DNA from: Zygaena filipendulae
Lineage: Eukaryota; Arthropoda; Insecta; Lepidoptera; Zygaenidae
Assembly (NCBI GenBank): GCA_907165275.2
Contig: OU015653.1
Coordinates: 5,052,001-5,116,000 of the forward strand
DNA: 64,000 bases
Direction: 5' to 3'
Positions 21,342 to 36,200 of the stretch are shown here, piece by piece. The notes under the pieces were generated by a model that was not told the DNA's origin, did not search any database, and saw only the letters and a list, made by a program, of their open reading frames with translations. Each line of letters starts with the position of its first letter. Positions within the stretch are counted from its first letter, which is position 1. Made by a program: the position numbers and the translations under genes.

Positions 21342-24300
21342 GTACGCTTATCTATTATACCTTAACTTTTTGAAGGGGTTGACGGGTTGCGTTGGCTACC
21401 GCAGCCACCGGTCACCCGCCATTTTGTGTATTATGAGAAAGCAACTGATACTCACGAGAGAACCGTGTATTTCAGCAGGAAACACACCGAACCTCTCCGG
21501 GCCAACGTTGCCCATTATAGTTGCGTCCTATTTCGACCAACGATTTCGACTTTAGTGGCTGTCTACTAACTAATGAGCTACCACGCGACATTGACTAGCG
21601 TAAGGTGTCATTACCATATTAAGGTGGTAGTTAGGATGGCAAAAACATCCCACGTACGCTCGTCAGGTTCTGTCCGTTTGAATGTCGATAAGACGAATAT
21701 GATGACAACGGATTACAGTAAAAAAAACCCTCGAAAACGCAGCGCAGTGCATCAGTCACGCGTCGCGGTCGTTTTTTATACTAAGTTCACAGTCACAGCC
21801 ATTTTAATTGGAAACTTAGCATCCGTCAATGGTTTTTAATACACTATTAAGAACTTTTCTAAAGGTTCGGGATGAAATTTTTTGGAATAATTCTCCTCCC
21901 ACCTCAGACGAAATAAAAATTTTCGTCTGAGTCTCCCACGTACTGCTTATCTTTGGCATAAATCTAAATTCTAAAGGTACCTATTAAAATAATCGGGTGA
22001 CTCGTACGAACCACTACGCTTCGATAAAATTTATATACCTATAAAAAACGTGATGATTGTATTTCTTGTTTTGGTAGACTGAGGTAGACTGATACAATGC
22101 ACAGGAATCATACTGGTATAGGTATTATTATAGCCTGGAGCTTTACCCGCGTCCATTTCGAAATTTCCTCAGGAACTAATTGTATCGGGATTAAAGCACC
22201 ATAATATATATCTTATTTCAAGACCTAAATTACTTGCAACTATAATTGTCCAATAGTCAGGTATTTCCTGCGCTTTCACCCTCGCGAATTTCGGGACGCC
22301 TACGGAATTTTGTTCCCAGAGAACTGTTTCTAAAGAATTTTTATTATCGGTTCAGAGATACTCCTTATAAACTTAAATGATGATGGGTTGAGCACTGAGC
22401 TGTTAGGGCGTGAAACCGTAACAAACAAATTAACTCACATTTGTATTTATAATCGTAAGGATTACTATAAATAGATACATTTAAAGATAAAATAATTAAT
22501 ATTATAATGATAAATATTTACTGATAAATGGACATAGATCAGCAATAGTGTATTACTATTAACCCACACAGGCCAAATTTTGAGTAAATCGTGTTTTCTG
22601 TCAACATTTTTTTATGTTCAAAATTTTGTTTGTATTTAAGCAATGTCTTAGTGAATAATAATAATAGGCTGAAACTTCGTGAGTAGGTTCAGTTCGACGA
22701 GACGCCCAAAATTATGAAGTGTGCAGGTGACAAACATTTCGATTTGGTGGGGTGTCGAAATAGGCTAGTTTCCTGGGTAAAAAAATCAAAATTCTATTTA
22801 GTCCGTCAGTTAGATAATAAAAAAATTAAAGACACCTATTTTTTGCTTTTTTAAAATAATGGAAATATGCATAGATAAAGCGCATTAAAGTTTAGGGTGG
22901 AGGACTCGTGACTTCACAGCTCGCTATAACGTGCGAACAAACTGTAGCGAGGCGTGACGTCATGTGAAATTTCGACTTGATATATCTCCGTTATTTTTTG
23001 GCTACATAAAAAATAAAAAAATACGTGTCCAATATTTTTTAATAATCTACAAAACGGACTAAAAAAAAAATTTAGGAAACTAGCCTATTGAATGAGTAAC
23101 AGCATGGACCAATTAAACTAACAGTAAAGTTTATTATTGAAATGTTAAGATAATTGGATAATAAACGCGAAAAATAATTGTCCTCCAAAATGGTTGGTTT
23201 GACTGGAGAGTCCTCCATTCCGAATAATATGTACAAATAACGAAATCATTAAAATGATTAATAACCGGCTGAGTTTTTATATTGTAGCTTAGTTATTTGT
23301 ATCAGCTTAGTAAATGAAATGGCCCAAATTTAGTGGTGCGTTTTCCCAGTCCTACGTTTGGAAGTTTTCGATTCCACGGAATATTTTTAGCTACCCGTTT
23401 TCGTGTTGTCGAAAAGAACCTACTCACAAAGATTCAGCCAGTTATTAGTCATGCTACTGCTCCACCTGCGTGTTAACGCGTAAATTAGTGCGCTAAATAA
23501 GGCATTACGTAGATGTGGCCAACATTTTAACGAGTTAACGGGTTAACGGCATTACTAATGACGTTAAACGTTAAGCAATAGCTCGGGTGTCGGTTTTTTG
23601 GACACATCAAAGGGTTTTAGCGCGTTATTTAGCGCACTAAGCCGTGTTGGCTACATTAACGCCTTCTCATTCTGCGTGGCGAACGCGCGGAGCAAGATTG
23701 TATTTAATTTGTTTGGCGGGAACAATAAAAATACGACATTGGATTGGTCTAAAATTACAGCTGCAAAAAAACAGCTGTTTGAAGCTTCGACTGCCACGCG
23801 TTTTCACTAGAAATTAACGCTTTACGGCACGTTTCAAACTAAATGTAGCCAACACGTATTTTAATGCCTTAATTAACGCGTAGTTGGCCATTAAAATCAA
23901 CGTTAACGTTAGGTAACGCAGGTGGACCACTGAAAAAACAAGTACGAGGGCTGCCGTGTCACGTTGTTTGTCCGCGATGGACTCCGAAACTACTGAACGG
24001 ATTTTGATACAATTTTGCAACCATTTATAATATGGTCCAACTTAAAAGATAGGATAGTTTTTATCCCGGAATTCCCTCGGGAACTGAAGGACATAGAGTA
24101 CTTTTTTCCCGCAACCTCCGCGGGAACTCCGAAATTACCGCGGAAGAAATCGCGGGGGACAGCTAGTATATTATAAATGCGAAAGTAAGTCTGTCTGTCT
24201 GCCTGTCTGTCTGTCTGTTACGCTTCCATGCGTTAACGGCTCAACCGATCATCATAGAGAACACATACAGGTAGGTACATAGGGTACTTTTTATCCTGGG

Positions 24301-27147
24301 ATTCCCACAGGAACTCCGAAATTAATGCCGGTGAAATCTCTTGAAATTTTGCATACACGATGTCACGGGTACAGAAAAGGACATAGGGTACTTTGATCTT
24401 CGAAATTTCCGTGGGTGAAACCGCGGGTAACAGCTAGTGATAAATAAATAGCAACGGCGCGGCGCGACTCGGCGTCGCGATGTATTAGAACATAATACAT
24501 AACACTGGTCAACAAAAAAAATAAAGTTGTTTGTTTCCTGTGATTTTTTTTTTGTTTCTATCTCAAATTGACTCGTATTTTTTAAATATGGCAACAATTT
24601 TTCTGTAACAGCTTTTGTTTTTGAGTTATAGCTAACTACCCTCATTTACTATTTTTACTTAGATTTGAGTTTTTTATTGGACACTAAAATATATTTTGTT
24701 GTTATTATCGATATGGCTTCGTCAAGAAGATGTTTTGTGCTTCATCCAGACTGTTATTGCTATATTTTTGGTGAATATGAATTTTAAAAATATCGAAAAC
24801 CAATATAGGACTTTGTAAAAACTGCGTATCTCCAATACTTTAAAATAAAATTGTATAATCAGGACAAGCCATGGGTTCCTCGTATTGTATGCCAGAAATG
24901 TATGGTATGTCTACGGTCATGGTCCAGTGGAAAAAGAGCCTTTAGGTAGCCAAAACCGCACCATACCACTTCATATTAAACGCGGCCTAATGAAACAGTT
25001 TGTGAAAGCGCTTAAAAAAGTGGCGAATGTTTGAATTTTCTTTCACGCAAGTTTCCAGGATTACTTAAGTAGGTACAGAAAAATTTAAAGCTGATATTTT
25101 TGATGGGCCACAGATGATTAGGTAACTCGTGAAAGATCCTAATTTCATCAAATCAATGACTGAAGTCGAATCCAAATTTTGGAATTCATATCTTTTGGTT
25201 ATGAGTAATTTCCTAGGCAAAATCTGATGTCCACATCGATCTTGTTGAGTCTATGCTATCGAACTTGCAAGAGCTAGGGTGCAACACGAGCATAAGCTAT
25301 AAAAGCCACTTCATAAATTCACATTTAGGCCGATTCCCACAAAATCTGGGTGATTTTAGTGAGGAGCAGGATGAAAGATTCCATCAGGATCTTCGGACAA
25401 TGGAAGAGCGTTATCAGGGGCGTATAGCACTCACATATGATGCCAGGCTACTGCTGGAGTTTGCAACGAGATCTTCCTAAAGTTGTTAATTCAAAGAATT
25501 CTTATAAAAGATCATTTGATAGGGTTCAATAGAAATTTTGTTAACATAATGTATGAATTTGTTGTATATTTTGTCAAAATAATAAAACTGTATATTTCAA
25601 AAAGTAAAGCTGTTAGCAATGTCCCAGTATTTTTTCCATAGTCAGTGCCATAGAAATATCCAGTAACAGATAAAAAAATAAAGGAAACAAAACCTGTGTT
25701 GACCAGTGTAATCATAAAGATCTCTCTGCATTTTTTGTAGCAATACTTCGATTATCTCGTCGTTTCATGAGTAGTCATGAGTCATGCCGTACTCACATGA
25801 ACGCGTGCGACGTCACACGCTGCGATTATACCTTATTATTCCTAAAACTGTTGCTTGTGGCTGCGCCATAAGCTTTTCTTTTTGTGAAGAGGTTGCGATG
25901 AATGGAACAAACAATAAAATTATTAATATGTACCCGCATTACTTTCTTTCAAATACATAATATCTTCGAATTACAGACTCTACTCGTTAATCCTTCTTTT
26001 TATTCGTAGCGTTTCTAATATTGCGCCAATATCGAATTGAAATTAGTATCAAAATTTTAGGCAGAATTTTAAGGTGAGATTTGCTCGCTGAGATATACGC
26101 GGTCTTCTCTCGAGAGTCAATTGCTTGTCTAATGTCTGGAGTACAAAAACATACATACAGCTGAATGCAGAACCTTCTCCTTTTTGGAAGTCGGTTAAAA
26201 AATGGCAGTCGGCCACAGTCTCGACGGCGGCGGCGGCCATTTGTTTTTGCCGCTGCCGCCGCCGCCACCGCCGCCACCGAGACTGGGGCGCCGTCCTTAG
26301 ACAGAAAGAGTTATTTCCGCATTTATAATATTAGTATGTTGTATGAAGTCATTCATTCATTACCTCAAATTTCAAGATTACCCACCTACTTATTTTGCAA
26401 CAACTGCCATGGGTGGGCTCATTGATTATGATACAGCCATTCGTATATTTTACATCAAATGGGGACCAAGAGCGGTAATTTTGAATCGTTTGAATTATTA
26501 GTTATTTTTCTATTCTATTCTAATTCGTGTGTAGTAATTCGAACGATTCAAAAATACGGTCCCTGCTATTTTGTATAAGTACACAAAAAAAACTCATTCA
26601 AACCATTGATAACTCATGCTTGGATGTAACAAAAATATTAAAAAAAACTGACCAATAACAGAGAAAAGCTTAAGTAAAAAACGTGGATTAATGCGTTGAA
26701 TGAATTTTATAAGATCTGTGGACGCGCCAGCGGCAATAACCTTAGTACCCTGACCTCCTTTTCAATAAGTCACTTGTTTTACCTTATATCCTGTATATTT
26801 GTTTTATTTCATTGAAATGTTGAATGGTCTCTCCTGAAGGTACTTTGAAGACCGCACGAGCGCGGCGTTTCCGACGTGCGTGACGACGCTCCCGCGCGTG
26901 GATGGCACCAGCTCGCCGCCGGACGGCGCCGTGGCGTGGCAGCTGCCGGTCATGGGTGTGGTGCTGGCGATCGTTGTCGTCGCCGCCGCTCTTGGCATCT
27001 TTATGTTCCGCCGTTCCAAATTTATTACTACTGGTATACATGTATAAAATTACCCTACTTAAATCACACCCGTGACACTCCATACAAGCGAATCGATAAA
27101 ACTCCTTCCCTAATATTACTGAAAGCGACCGGCTTGTGTGAAAACGT

Positions 27148-27207
<60 letters not shown>

Positions 27208-30200
27208 TGCGCGTGCGCGTGCGCGTGCGCGTGCGCGTGCGCGTGCGCGTGCGCGTGCGCGTGTGCGTGTGCGTGTGCGTGTGCGTGTGCGTGTGCGTGT
27301 GCGTGTGCGTGTGCATGTGCGTGTGTGTGTGTGTGTGTGTGTGTTGTGGAACTATGTTCCTTATCGCACGCCTACGGAGGGGGGCTAGGACAGAAAAATT
27401 AAAAGATTTTTTTCATAGTTTTTCCGTCACGGCCGCTTCCTGCTGTGGCCTGCGCCAGTTATACGTAGGCGTTTCTTCAATGTCAACGTAGGTACTTCAT
27501 GTGTGAAACCACAGTAGAAAAAGTCATATGATGTACCGGGATTTGAACTCCCGACCAGTGGCGTAGTACGGGTCGCGTTACGACCTTGACTACCCGGACT
27601 TTCAATTAATAACAAATTATCAACTGCCAGATTGTAATTATTGCATTTAGAAAATGCTAAACGACCCTCGCACACTAGGCGGACGACGAGTGCAATTTAG
27701 GTAACACTATTGTTTGTGCACGTTTGTTTTTTCGGACTAACCAACATGCTAAATCATGTTTGTGGAATAGAAGCTTATCTCTCGTAATTAGTCCGTAGGT
27801 AATGTGACTTATCGGCTTTAAATTATTATAGGCCGCCGCGCCGCCGCGCCGCGCCGCGCCACCATCGCGTGATGCGATATACCTACCTTACACCGCACAC
27901 GTAGTGACGTATGCGGTGTAAGACAGTGGTGCTCGCTATTTACAGAATACACAAAATCATAAACTTATGACTGAATATGTCGAATTTTCTTTCAATTTCA
28001 ATTTAGTCAGAAGTCAGAACTTTTATGTCGGTTACGGTAGACAATGCGCACATAAAATCTTTATCGGTTTTTAATTTATAGAATACTCTTTATTGTACTT
28101 ACACCAAAATAATGTTAAAGGGTAAAAAAACTTATGAACTAAGGCGTACAAAAGGCGGTCTTATCGCTTTACTAGCGATCTCTTCCAGACAACCTTTAGG
28201 TGGACAGGACAATAACAAAAGATTTCTACTATGATTTGGACTATATATGACTACTAGCTGTCCCCCGCGATTTCATACGCGGTAATTTCGGAGTTCCCGC
28301 GGGAATTCCGGGATAAAAACTATCCTATCTTTTAAGTTGGACCATATTATAAATGATTACAAAATTTTATCAAAATCCGTTCAGTAGTTTCGGAGTCCAT
28401 CGCGGATAAACAACGTGACACGTGATTTATATATATTAGACTAGCTGTCCCCGCGATTTCATCCGCGGTAATTTCGGAGTTTCCGCGGAGGTTGCGGGAA
28501 AAAGTACTCTATGTCCTTCAGTTCCCGAGGGAATTCCGGGATAAAACTATCCTATCTTTTAAGTTGGACCATGTTATAAACGGTTGCAAAATTTTATCAA
28601 AATCCGTTCAGTAGTTTCGGAGTCCATCGCGGACAAACAACGTGACACAGACACAAACAACTATATATAGGTAGAACAGGAATCATAAAATAATTTTAAA
28701 TGATTTACACTTAATTTAATATAATTTATTATACTAATCTACTATCTTTAAATGAGCAATTCTTGTATATATCTATATATATATATATAATCTGAATCTC
28801 GGAAACGGCTCCAACGATTTTCATGAAATTAAGTATGCAGCGGGTTTTGGGTTTATTTTTAGAAAACGTCGTACGTCCTTTTATCCGTGTTCTCAGGCAA
28901 TGAAAAATGAGTGTTTGTTTTTCTACTTAACAATAGATGGCGCTATACACAACGAGCGAAGCTCGGTGACCCAGATGTTAAAAGATAATATACACTACAG
29001 TATACACGCACAGGATGAAAGAACACAAATACAGAATAATAAATAATACATACAATATAACCTTACTAATTTCGGTTTCAGGTTCAAATCTAATACAAAT
29101 AAATAAAAAATGAATCCCACAGTTCACTAAAACAACGCTACTTCCGAACACTACGCGGGTAAACTCGCGGGCTTGTAGAGAATAATATAATAATAATATA
29201 TTCATAGTAAGCTGCTGCTGGGTTACCTACGTGTATATGCTAATATACAGGTAGGTAACGCAGCAGCGGCGTAAATGAATTATACAAATATATGCGTATT
29301 GGTGAAAAAATCTAAACAAAGATCGGTTTATAAAAGTACTCACATATATGTACAAGGAAAATATGCTATAACTCTATTTGCTGTACAATAACTATGTACA
29401 TAACAATAAATGAATATCGGTTGTTGTTGTTTTGTACCGGCCACTGTGAATTCGATAATAAGGTTGCCTGTTATGTGATTGGTCATTTATTTATAATTAT
29501 ACTAACTGTTCCCCACGGTTTCACATGAAATAACAAGTAGGCCCTATGTCCTTCTCTGTACCCTTGACAATGTGTATACAAAAATTTATGATGATCGGTT
29601 GAGTAGTGAAGGCGTGAAAGCATAACAAAGAAACCCAAATTCGCAAATTTATGTTAAGGGTTTGTTTGTATCCCCAGCTATGCGTACCTCGTTCCGTGCA
29701 AGCGTGGTGAACCGTGCAGCGCCGAGCGCGCCGCCGCAGCCGCCGCCGCCCTACAACAACGTCGTGCCTCCCGCCACCCGCGACAAACTGCATCATGGTA
29801 ACAATACTCGCAAACATACCTCTGTTTCCCATTTTCTTATACTTTGTGATGTGTACGTTAGTCTAAGTTGGTTGAATAAATGAATAAATTACATTACAAA
29901 CTTAGTAACAGTCGAAGGTTACTTAATACTTTTGACATTGTTAAATGTTTAGGCAGTTTAAATATAGTTCAACCGCAGGCAAAAGAGTTTTGCTACTTTA
30001 TGCTGACAAATTAACTTATGAAGGATACGACTTTTTCGTACTTAAAACCATCACATGCGTTTAGACTGTTTTAATGTTTTCTCAGGAAGTCAATTTATGG
30101 AAAAAATAAAGTTTTTAAACCGCAAATTATTTGTGTTCTATTGTTCAGAAGCGTCGAATAGAGTTTACCCTTGTCGGTTGGTTGTACCGAGTAACTCTTG

Positions 30201-33200
30201 TTAATCATGTTTACCTTGAAGTAATATCAGACACCGCCATGACTCACAAAGTTGGAACATATACCTGAATGATCGTTTTCAGTTCCCGTCATGCATGAAA
30301 ATTGATTGACAAACTCTACATATAAATAATGGGCATGTTGTATAATTTTTATTTTTTAGTCCGTCTTGTAGATTATTAAAAAATATTGGACACGTATTTT
30401 TTTCTTTTTTTACGTAATCAAAAAATAACGGCGATATATTGAGTTCAAATTCCGCGTGACGTCACTACTCTGACAGTTTATATGGCGGTTTTAGTGGTTA
30501 GTGACGTCACGACCCCCTCACCCTAAACTTTAATGCGCTTTATCTCTGTATATTTTAATTTATTTAAAAAAGCAAAAAATGCATGTATATTGTTTTTTTA
30601 TTTACTAACTGACGGACTAATTAGAATTTTGATTTTCAAAAGTAGTCCACATCCCCATTATTGTTATAATAATCCGAAACAGTGTGTTGGCCACATGATG
30701 AAAAACATATTAACGGGCATGATGACAAGGTATAAAAATCAAAATTCTATTTAGTCCGTCAGTTAGATAGAAATTTTGTTTTTTCGAATAGGTAATTGAA
30801 AAACTAGTCAGATAAAACGCATACAGGTACCTAAGTGTGACGTCACACGAAATTTCTACTCAATGAATCGCCGTTATTTTTTTGATTACTTACTAAAAGA
30901 AAAAATACATGTCCAATATTTTTTATTAATCTACAAGACGGACTAAAAATTAAAATTTAATCAACATGCCCCATTCTATGATCTGGCCATAATTATCCTG
31001 TCTATTAAAGTTGAGTGGTGTACTTGTACCTATGTGTAGCGGGTTTTGCCCGTTTCCTAACTATCCAATACGTCTTCGTGTATTAATCCAGCCCGAGGTA
31101 GCAGAGAGCCTCTGCCCCAAACTTAATTGAATGTTGTCAGGTGTTATCGTATAACAAAGACTAACATAAGTATAATATGGTATGATTATAGGACCATCCT
31201 TCGCCTAATCGGCGACGATAATTTATATTATCGCCGAGAATATTCTAGTAAATAAACGATAACGATTGTACTTGTGTGTATTTGTTTTTCATAAGTACAT
31301 AGTGACAGTGACGTAATTAATGGACGTTTCTAGAAATCGAGATAGCAGCGAACGGCTCGGCCGAGTCACCAGTAAAGGGGTACGCGAAGCGCAGCGCCAG
31401 CGCAGGGCGGCCGGCGGGGCCGGGGCCGGGGCCGGGGGCGGGGGCGGGGGCGGGGAGTCCGCCGCCGTACTCGCCGCGGGAAGGTGTGTATGACTGGCTG
31501 TGGCTGTGAAGTGTGAGGCATAGTATAATTTATAAATAGGTGTAGATTCATAGAGAGACAATGAAATCAAGCACAGTTAAACACATTTAAAGTCAGGATA
31601 AAAAGTTCGATTACGTCGCATACGTAGGTATTCGTACCCTTGGTTTTGTGCTTTAATTTCTTACGATTTTTTTGTCAAATTATTATCTCTATGCTGTAGA
31701 CTTATGAGACACGAGTCTTACAATAGTTTTAATATTGAATGGACTTATCGATATGTACCTAATCACCTTCTTATATTGAAGTTGTAGGTAGGTACGCGTC
31801 TTTATTATGAATTAAAATATCTTAAATAACAAGTCGCCCCGCCTCTATAATAATTTTCACCTATCAATAAATCTTTATTGTACATTCGATATCGTTCATA
31901 ATAATAAAATAATTACTTACTTTAAAGTTATACTTTTAAGCCAATATAACCGCAACTTAATTTAGTTATGTTCCCTTAAATTGCTGTATTTCCTATTAAT
32001 GACCAAGAGAAAATAGATCAATAAAAAATAGCATTGCCTCTTAGCCCAGGTAATGCGAATCGATAAGCATAAAATGGTAAGCTTCAAGGCTGACGTATCT
32101 GTCGCAATCAAATTATGTAATCTTTTACCTACTTCTTGTTCACAAAATTTCGACCATTTACAATGTCGAGGACACGCGACAACTGATGCCTTGTGGTGCG
32201 TGTTCAAACAATGGTTCAAACATTCAAATTCACACCCACTGTTTCAAATTTAACCTTATCTAGCAAGTCGCAAGTAGAGTGCTCGCAAATAGTACTAAAC
32301 ATCAAGGGTTTGAAATCCGAAGAATAACATAGGATGTAATTTTAAACGAGGGACATTATATTATAATATTACATTTAACTAGTAAAAATACACATTAGAA
32401 AATACTGATGAATCACAGTGGAAAAACCTTAACGATGAATGTGGGTCACCCGTTTAATCCTGTAGGGGGAGCACGAATTTCTTCGCTCTCATCTTCCGAT
32501 ATCGTCGTAATGTCAACGCATTTTTTTTGTATGGAAAATGAACAACACTGGATAGATGTGACTCGATATCGAAAGGACGAGAGCGAAAAAATCGTGCTCC
32601 CCCTACTGTATAAATCGCCTGCGAAGTATCCATTAGTATAGTGTGTGTGACGTGTGTACTGTGTACACTGTACAGACGCAGAGTCGCGGCGGCTGCTGGC
32701 GCCCGGCTCGCCGCGGAGGGAGTGGCGGCGCGCGCACGCGGTGCGCAACGAGGCCGCCGCCTGCTACAACCCGGGCGTGGCCTACACCGACCGCCCGCTG
32801 CCCGCGCCGCAGTCAGTATACACTGTTACACACACCTATATCTTATACTAATAATATTATGTCGATACTAATATCCTTACATATTACAAAACAAAGCCCT
32901 CCGTCGCTTCTGTCTGTCTGTATGTCTGTCTGTTCGCGATAAACTCAAAAACTACTGAACGGATTTTCATGCGGTTTTCACCAATAGATAGAGTGATTCG
33001 AGAGGAAGGTTTATACGTATTTGTATTTGTTGACGGGCTGGTTTCCCCAACTCGACGTCTGAGCGCCTGTTTTGTGTGTGGTGGGAATATAACCAACTAA
33101 CTGAGAAGGTTTATAAGTGGTAGGGTACGGGTACTCTCTAGTGCCCGGCTGGCTAGCTACCACCTTGAAATTATAAATCTGTCGCCAAGTAGGTAGGTAC

Positions 33201-36200
33201 CTAACGGTGTGTTCCGGCAGCCCCACTTGAAAGCCAGTTCCCATCCCCACCCCAGGTCGGCAACGCACCTGCATGCCTTCTGGTGTTGTAGATGTCCATG
33301 GGCGGCGGTAATCACTTACCATCAGATGTATCACCTGCCCGTTTGCCCCCTATGACATAATATATTTTAGCCTGGAATTTCCGCGGGAACTCTGAAATTA
33401 CCGCGGGTGAAACCGCGGGGGACAGCGCTGTCGGACTCGCACTTAGCCGCTTATGATTTTGCTCAAAAGGTAAGAATCTCCAGGATCCCAGTATTTACAC
33501 GATGTTGGTATCATGGCCATGTTGCACATGGGGATATATTTAAAAAGCGGATTTATTTTATGTGGCTTTCCCTGCAAGTCTAGTGCTAGCCGTTCAGTGA
33601 AAGAAGTTAGGTGCATAATTACTAATATTAGGTAATGTTCGTTTTACAGACAAGACGATGAGAATACTATGCCAAGTCCATGGACTCCCGATACTGCCGA
33701 AAATAGGTGTGTGGTGTTGATTAATGGATTCTTTACCTATCTATTTTCTTGTGAGAAATAAACAAATCTTTAAACCTTTAAATCTTTAAACCAGAAGCTT
33801 TTCACAATGTACGTACATAATCATTAATATAGGATTTATGGAAATTTACAAATTAAATCGAAATTTCCATTTTTTTACCTATCTATTTTCTTGTGAGAAA
33901 TAAACAAATCTTTAAACCTTTAAATCTTTAAACCAGAAGCTTTTCACAATGTACGTACATAATCATTAATATAGGATTTATGGAAATTTACAAATTAAAT
34001 CGAAATTTCCTTTTTTTTTACCTATCTATTTTCTTGTGAGAAATAAACAAATCTTTAAATCTTTAAATCTTTAAACCAGAAGCTTTTCACAATGTACGTA
34101 CATAATCATTAATATAGGATTTATGGAAATTTACAAATTAAATCGAAATTTCCATTCTTTTTAAATAAATGAAATTTCTTCTCTATTCGGATATGCAATA
34201 AAATACTTGAATACTATGTGCTCGATGTAGTTTGTATTTATTTACATAGATAAATGGAAAAAACGGATACTTTACACCAGTTAATCGAGTATCAATTTGT
34301 ATCCATAACACAATCACGCCAAATAAAGCGACCGTTTTATGTGTTTTAACGACACAAACGTACACATAATGTTTAAATTTCAAAACAACTTACTGTACGT
34401 ATTCCATTAGACGCTGCTCGTACGTAAAGTAGTATATCAATAATGGAACCCGCCCGCCGGTTGTCCCTCACCGTGTGCTTGTTTGCGTAGCGTGGACGAC
34501 GAGTACGCCGACGAGCTGCGCGTGCAGGAGGAGACGGTGCCGAGCCCGTGGACGCCCGCCGCCCCCAAGTACGTGCGTGCCGTTTAGTGTTACTTGCGAA
34601 GAATAGAGATTATATACACACCGGCAGAATTAGCGGAACATAAAAAGGCAGAGTATAGAAATAATTACGTATATATATTAAAACAAATTATTATCAGGCA
34701 TAAAGTAATAAACTAATATACATCTTTTAACATCGACTTTAAGAAGTTTTTAGGTAAATTTTATTAAAAGTAATCAAAATAAAAAAAAAAGTCTCTAGTT
34801 TGTGTGAACACAGACAATGTTGCAAATAAAAGTTGAATCACGAAGGGGAACACGTTATTAATCGTTCATTTATTTAGTGTTAAAATCACAGTAATCTTTA
34901 ATTTGCAACATTATTTGTGAGCCCACAAATTAGAGAAAGATAGAGTTTTTTTTTATTATTATTTTAAATAAAATTTAATAATTTAATTACAAACTTTTAA
35001 AGTGTTAAAAGATGTATATTAATTTATTACTTCACGTCTAATTATTATTTGTTTTAATATATATACGTAATTATTTCTATACTCTGCCTTTTTATGTTAC
35101 GCTAATTCTGCCGGTGTGTATATAAAGAGGCGTCCGTCACTCTCCGCATCTCACTAATTTCCTAGGAACGTTTGTCAGATGTAGAATCTACATGGGACAA
35201 TTATTCACTGACAGCTGATAGTTACTGTCAGCCGTCCGTCTTTTCTTGTAGAAAAGTAGGTACTTGAATCAGTTCATTTATTTAAAGTGCAAGATTTCCC
35301 TAGACAGATTCACTGGTAACTTTTAAAAAACTTTGTTACGGTTTCTTCTGTGTTAATAAACCTTGCATTATCTATTGTATTATAAAAAAAATTAATCCCT
35401 ATTTTCCAAATCACGATATCACGGGTGAAAGGCTGGACAAATTTCGCTATTTTTTTTTTTGTTGTGATTGTTTTTGTAAAGTTCTTCTGAAAAGTTTGGA
35501 GTTCCTGCGAGAATACATACTTAGTATAAAACAAAGTCGCTTCCCGCTGTCTGTCTGTCCCTATGTACATATGCTTAGATCTTTAAAACTACTCAACGGA
35601 TTTTGATGCGGTTTTTTAATAGATAGAGCGATTCAAGAGGAAGGTTTATACGTATAGTTTATCCTGATATTAGCGCGGGGGACAGTCAGTAAGAAGCTGG
35701 TAAGAAGTAAATTAGGCTACTTTGGAGTTCCTGCGGGAATTCCGAAATTCACACGAGTGAAACCGCGGGGCACAGCTAGTCTGAATATAATTATGTTTAT
35801 TGTTTCGTGTACAGATGTGCTTCTTCTTACATGTGTTTGTATGGATAATGATTCGCAGTGGGAGAGTGCCCAGGAACGGTGAGCCCGTGGAGACCGAGGG
35901 CGGCGCGGGCGGCGGCGGGGCTGCCGGCGCGCCGCTGTCGCTCGCGGAGCAGCTGCGGCGCGAGCGCGGCACCGTGCTGCTGCGCCCGCCCACCTACCCC
36001 GACGCGGTCAGCCACACAATGTTATACGACATATTATGTCATACAGATGTTTTATTTCACCAAGTCCGTGTGGCTGTGATTGTTGTGAGATGTGCATTGT
36101 GCACATGTGCATTGTTTTAGTGTGCGTAACATTGGGAGCGCTCAGTTTATATTGCAATGATGTTTACACATACAAATGCGCTCATCGGTACACGTCACTA

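Larger units (their letters stand above)
21342..26839 (+). other. Intron 1 (visible) of the receptor-like gene
   Basis: GTACGC...GAAG borders. Besides the transposon at 24502-25709 it holds a 331-bp MITE (22759-23089), a TIR element (23457-23935), Lep1 fragments, a TCTG microsatellite (24193-24220) and GCC-triplet runs (26226-26280). Frames at 21342-21839 are read-through of the exon or chance. Confidence 0.55.

Noticed and set aside
21342..21555. Extension of the cysteine-rich exon to a 147-residue protein
   Set aside because: It reads through a GTACGC donor whose phase fits the transmembrane exon at 26840. The extension has no conserved pattern, and the upstream GTG is not a start.
26876..27491. 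Long frames on both strands with VCVCVC, ARARAR and HTHTHT repeats
   Set aside because: They are translations of the GT/GTGCGC microsatellite, not genes.
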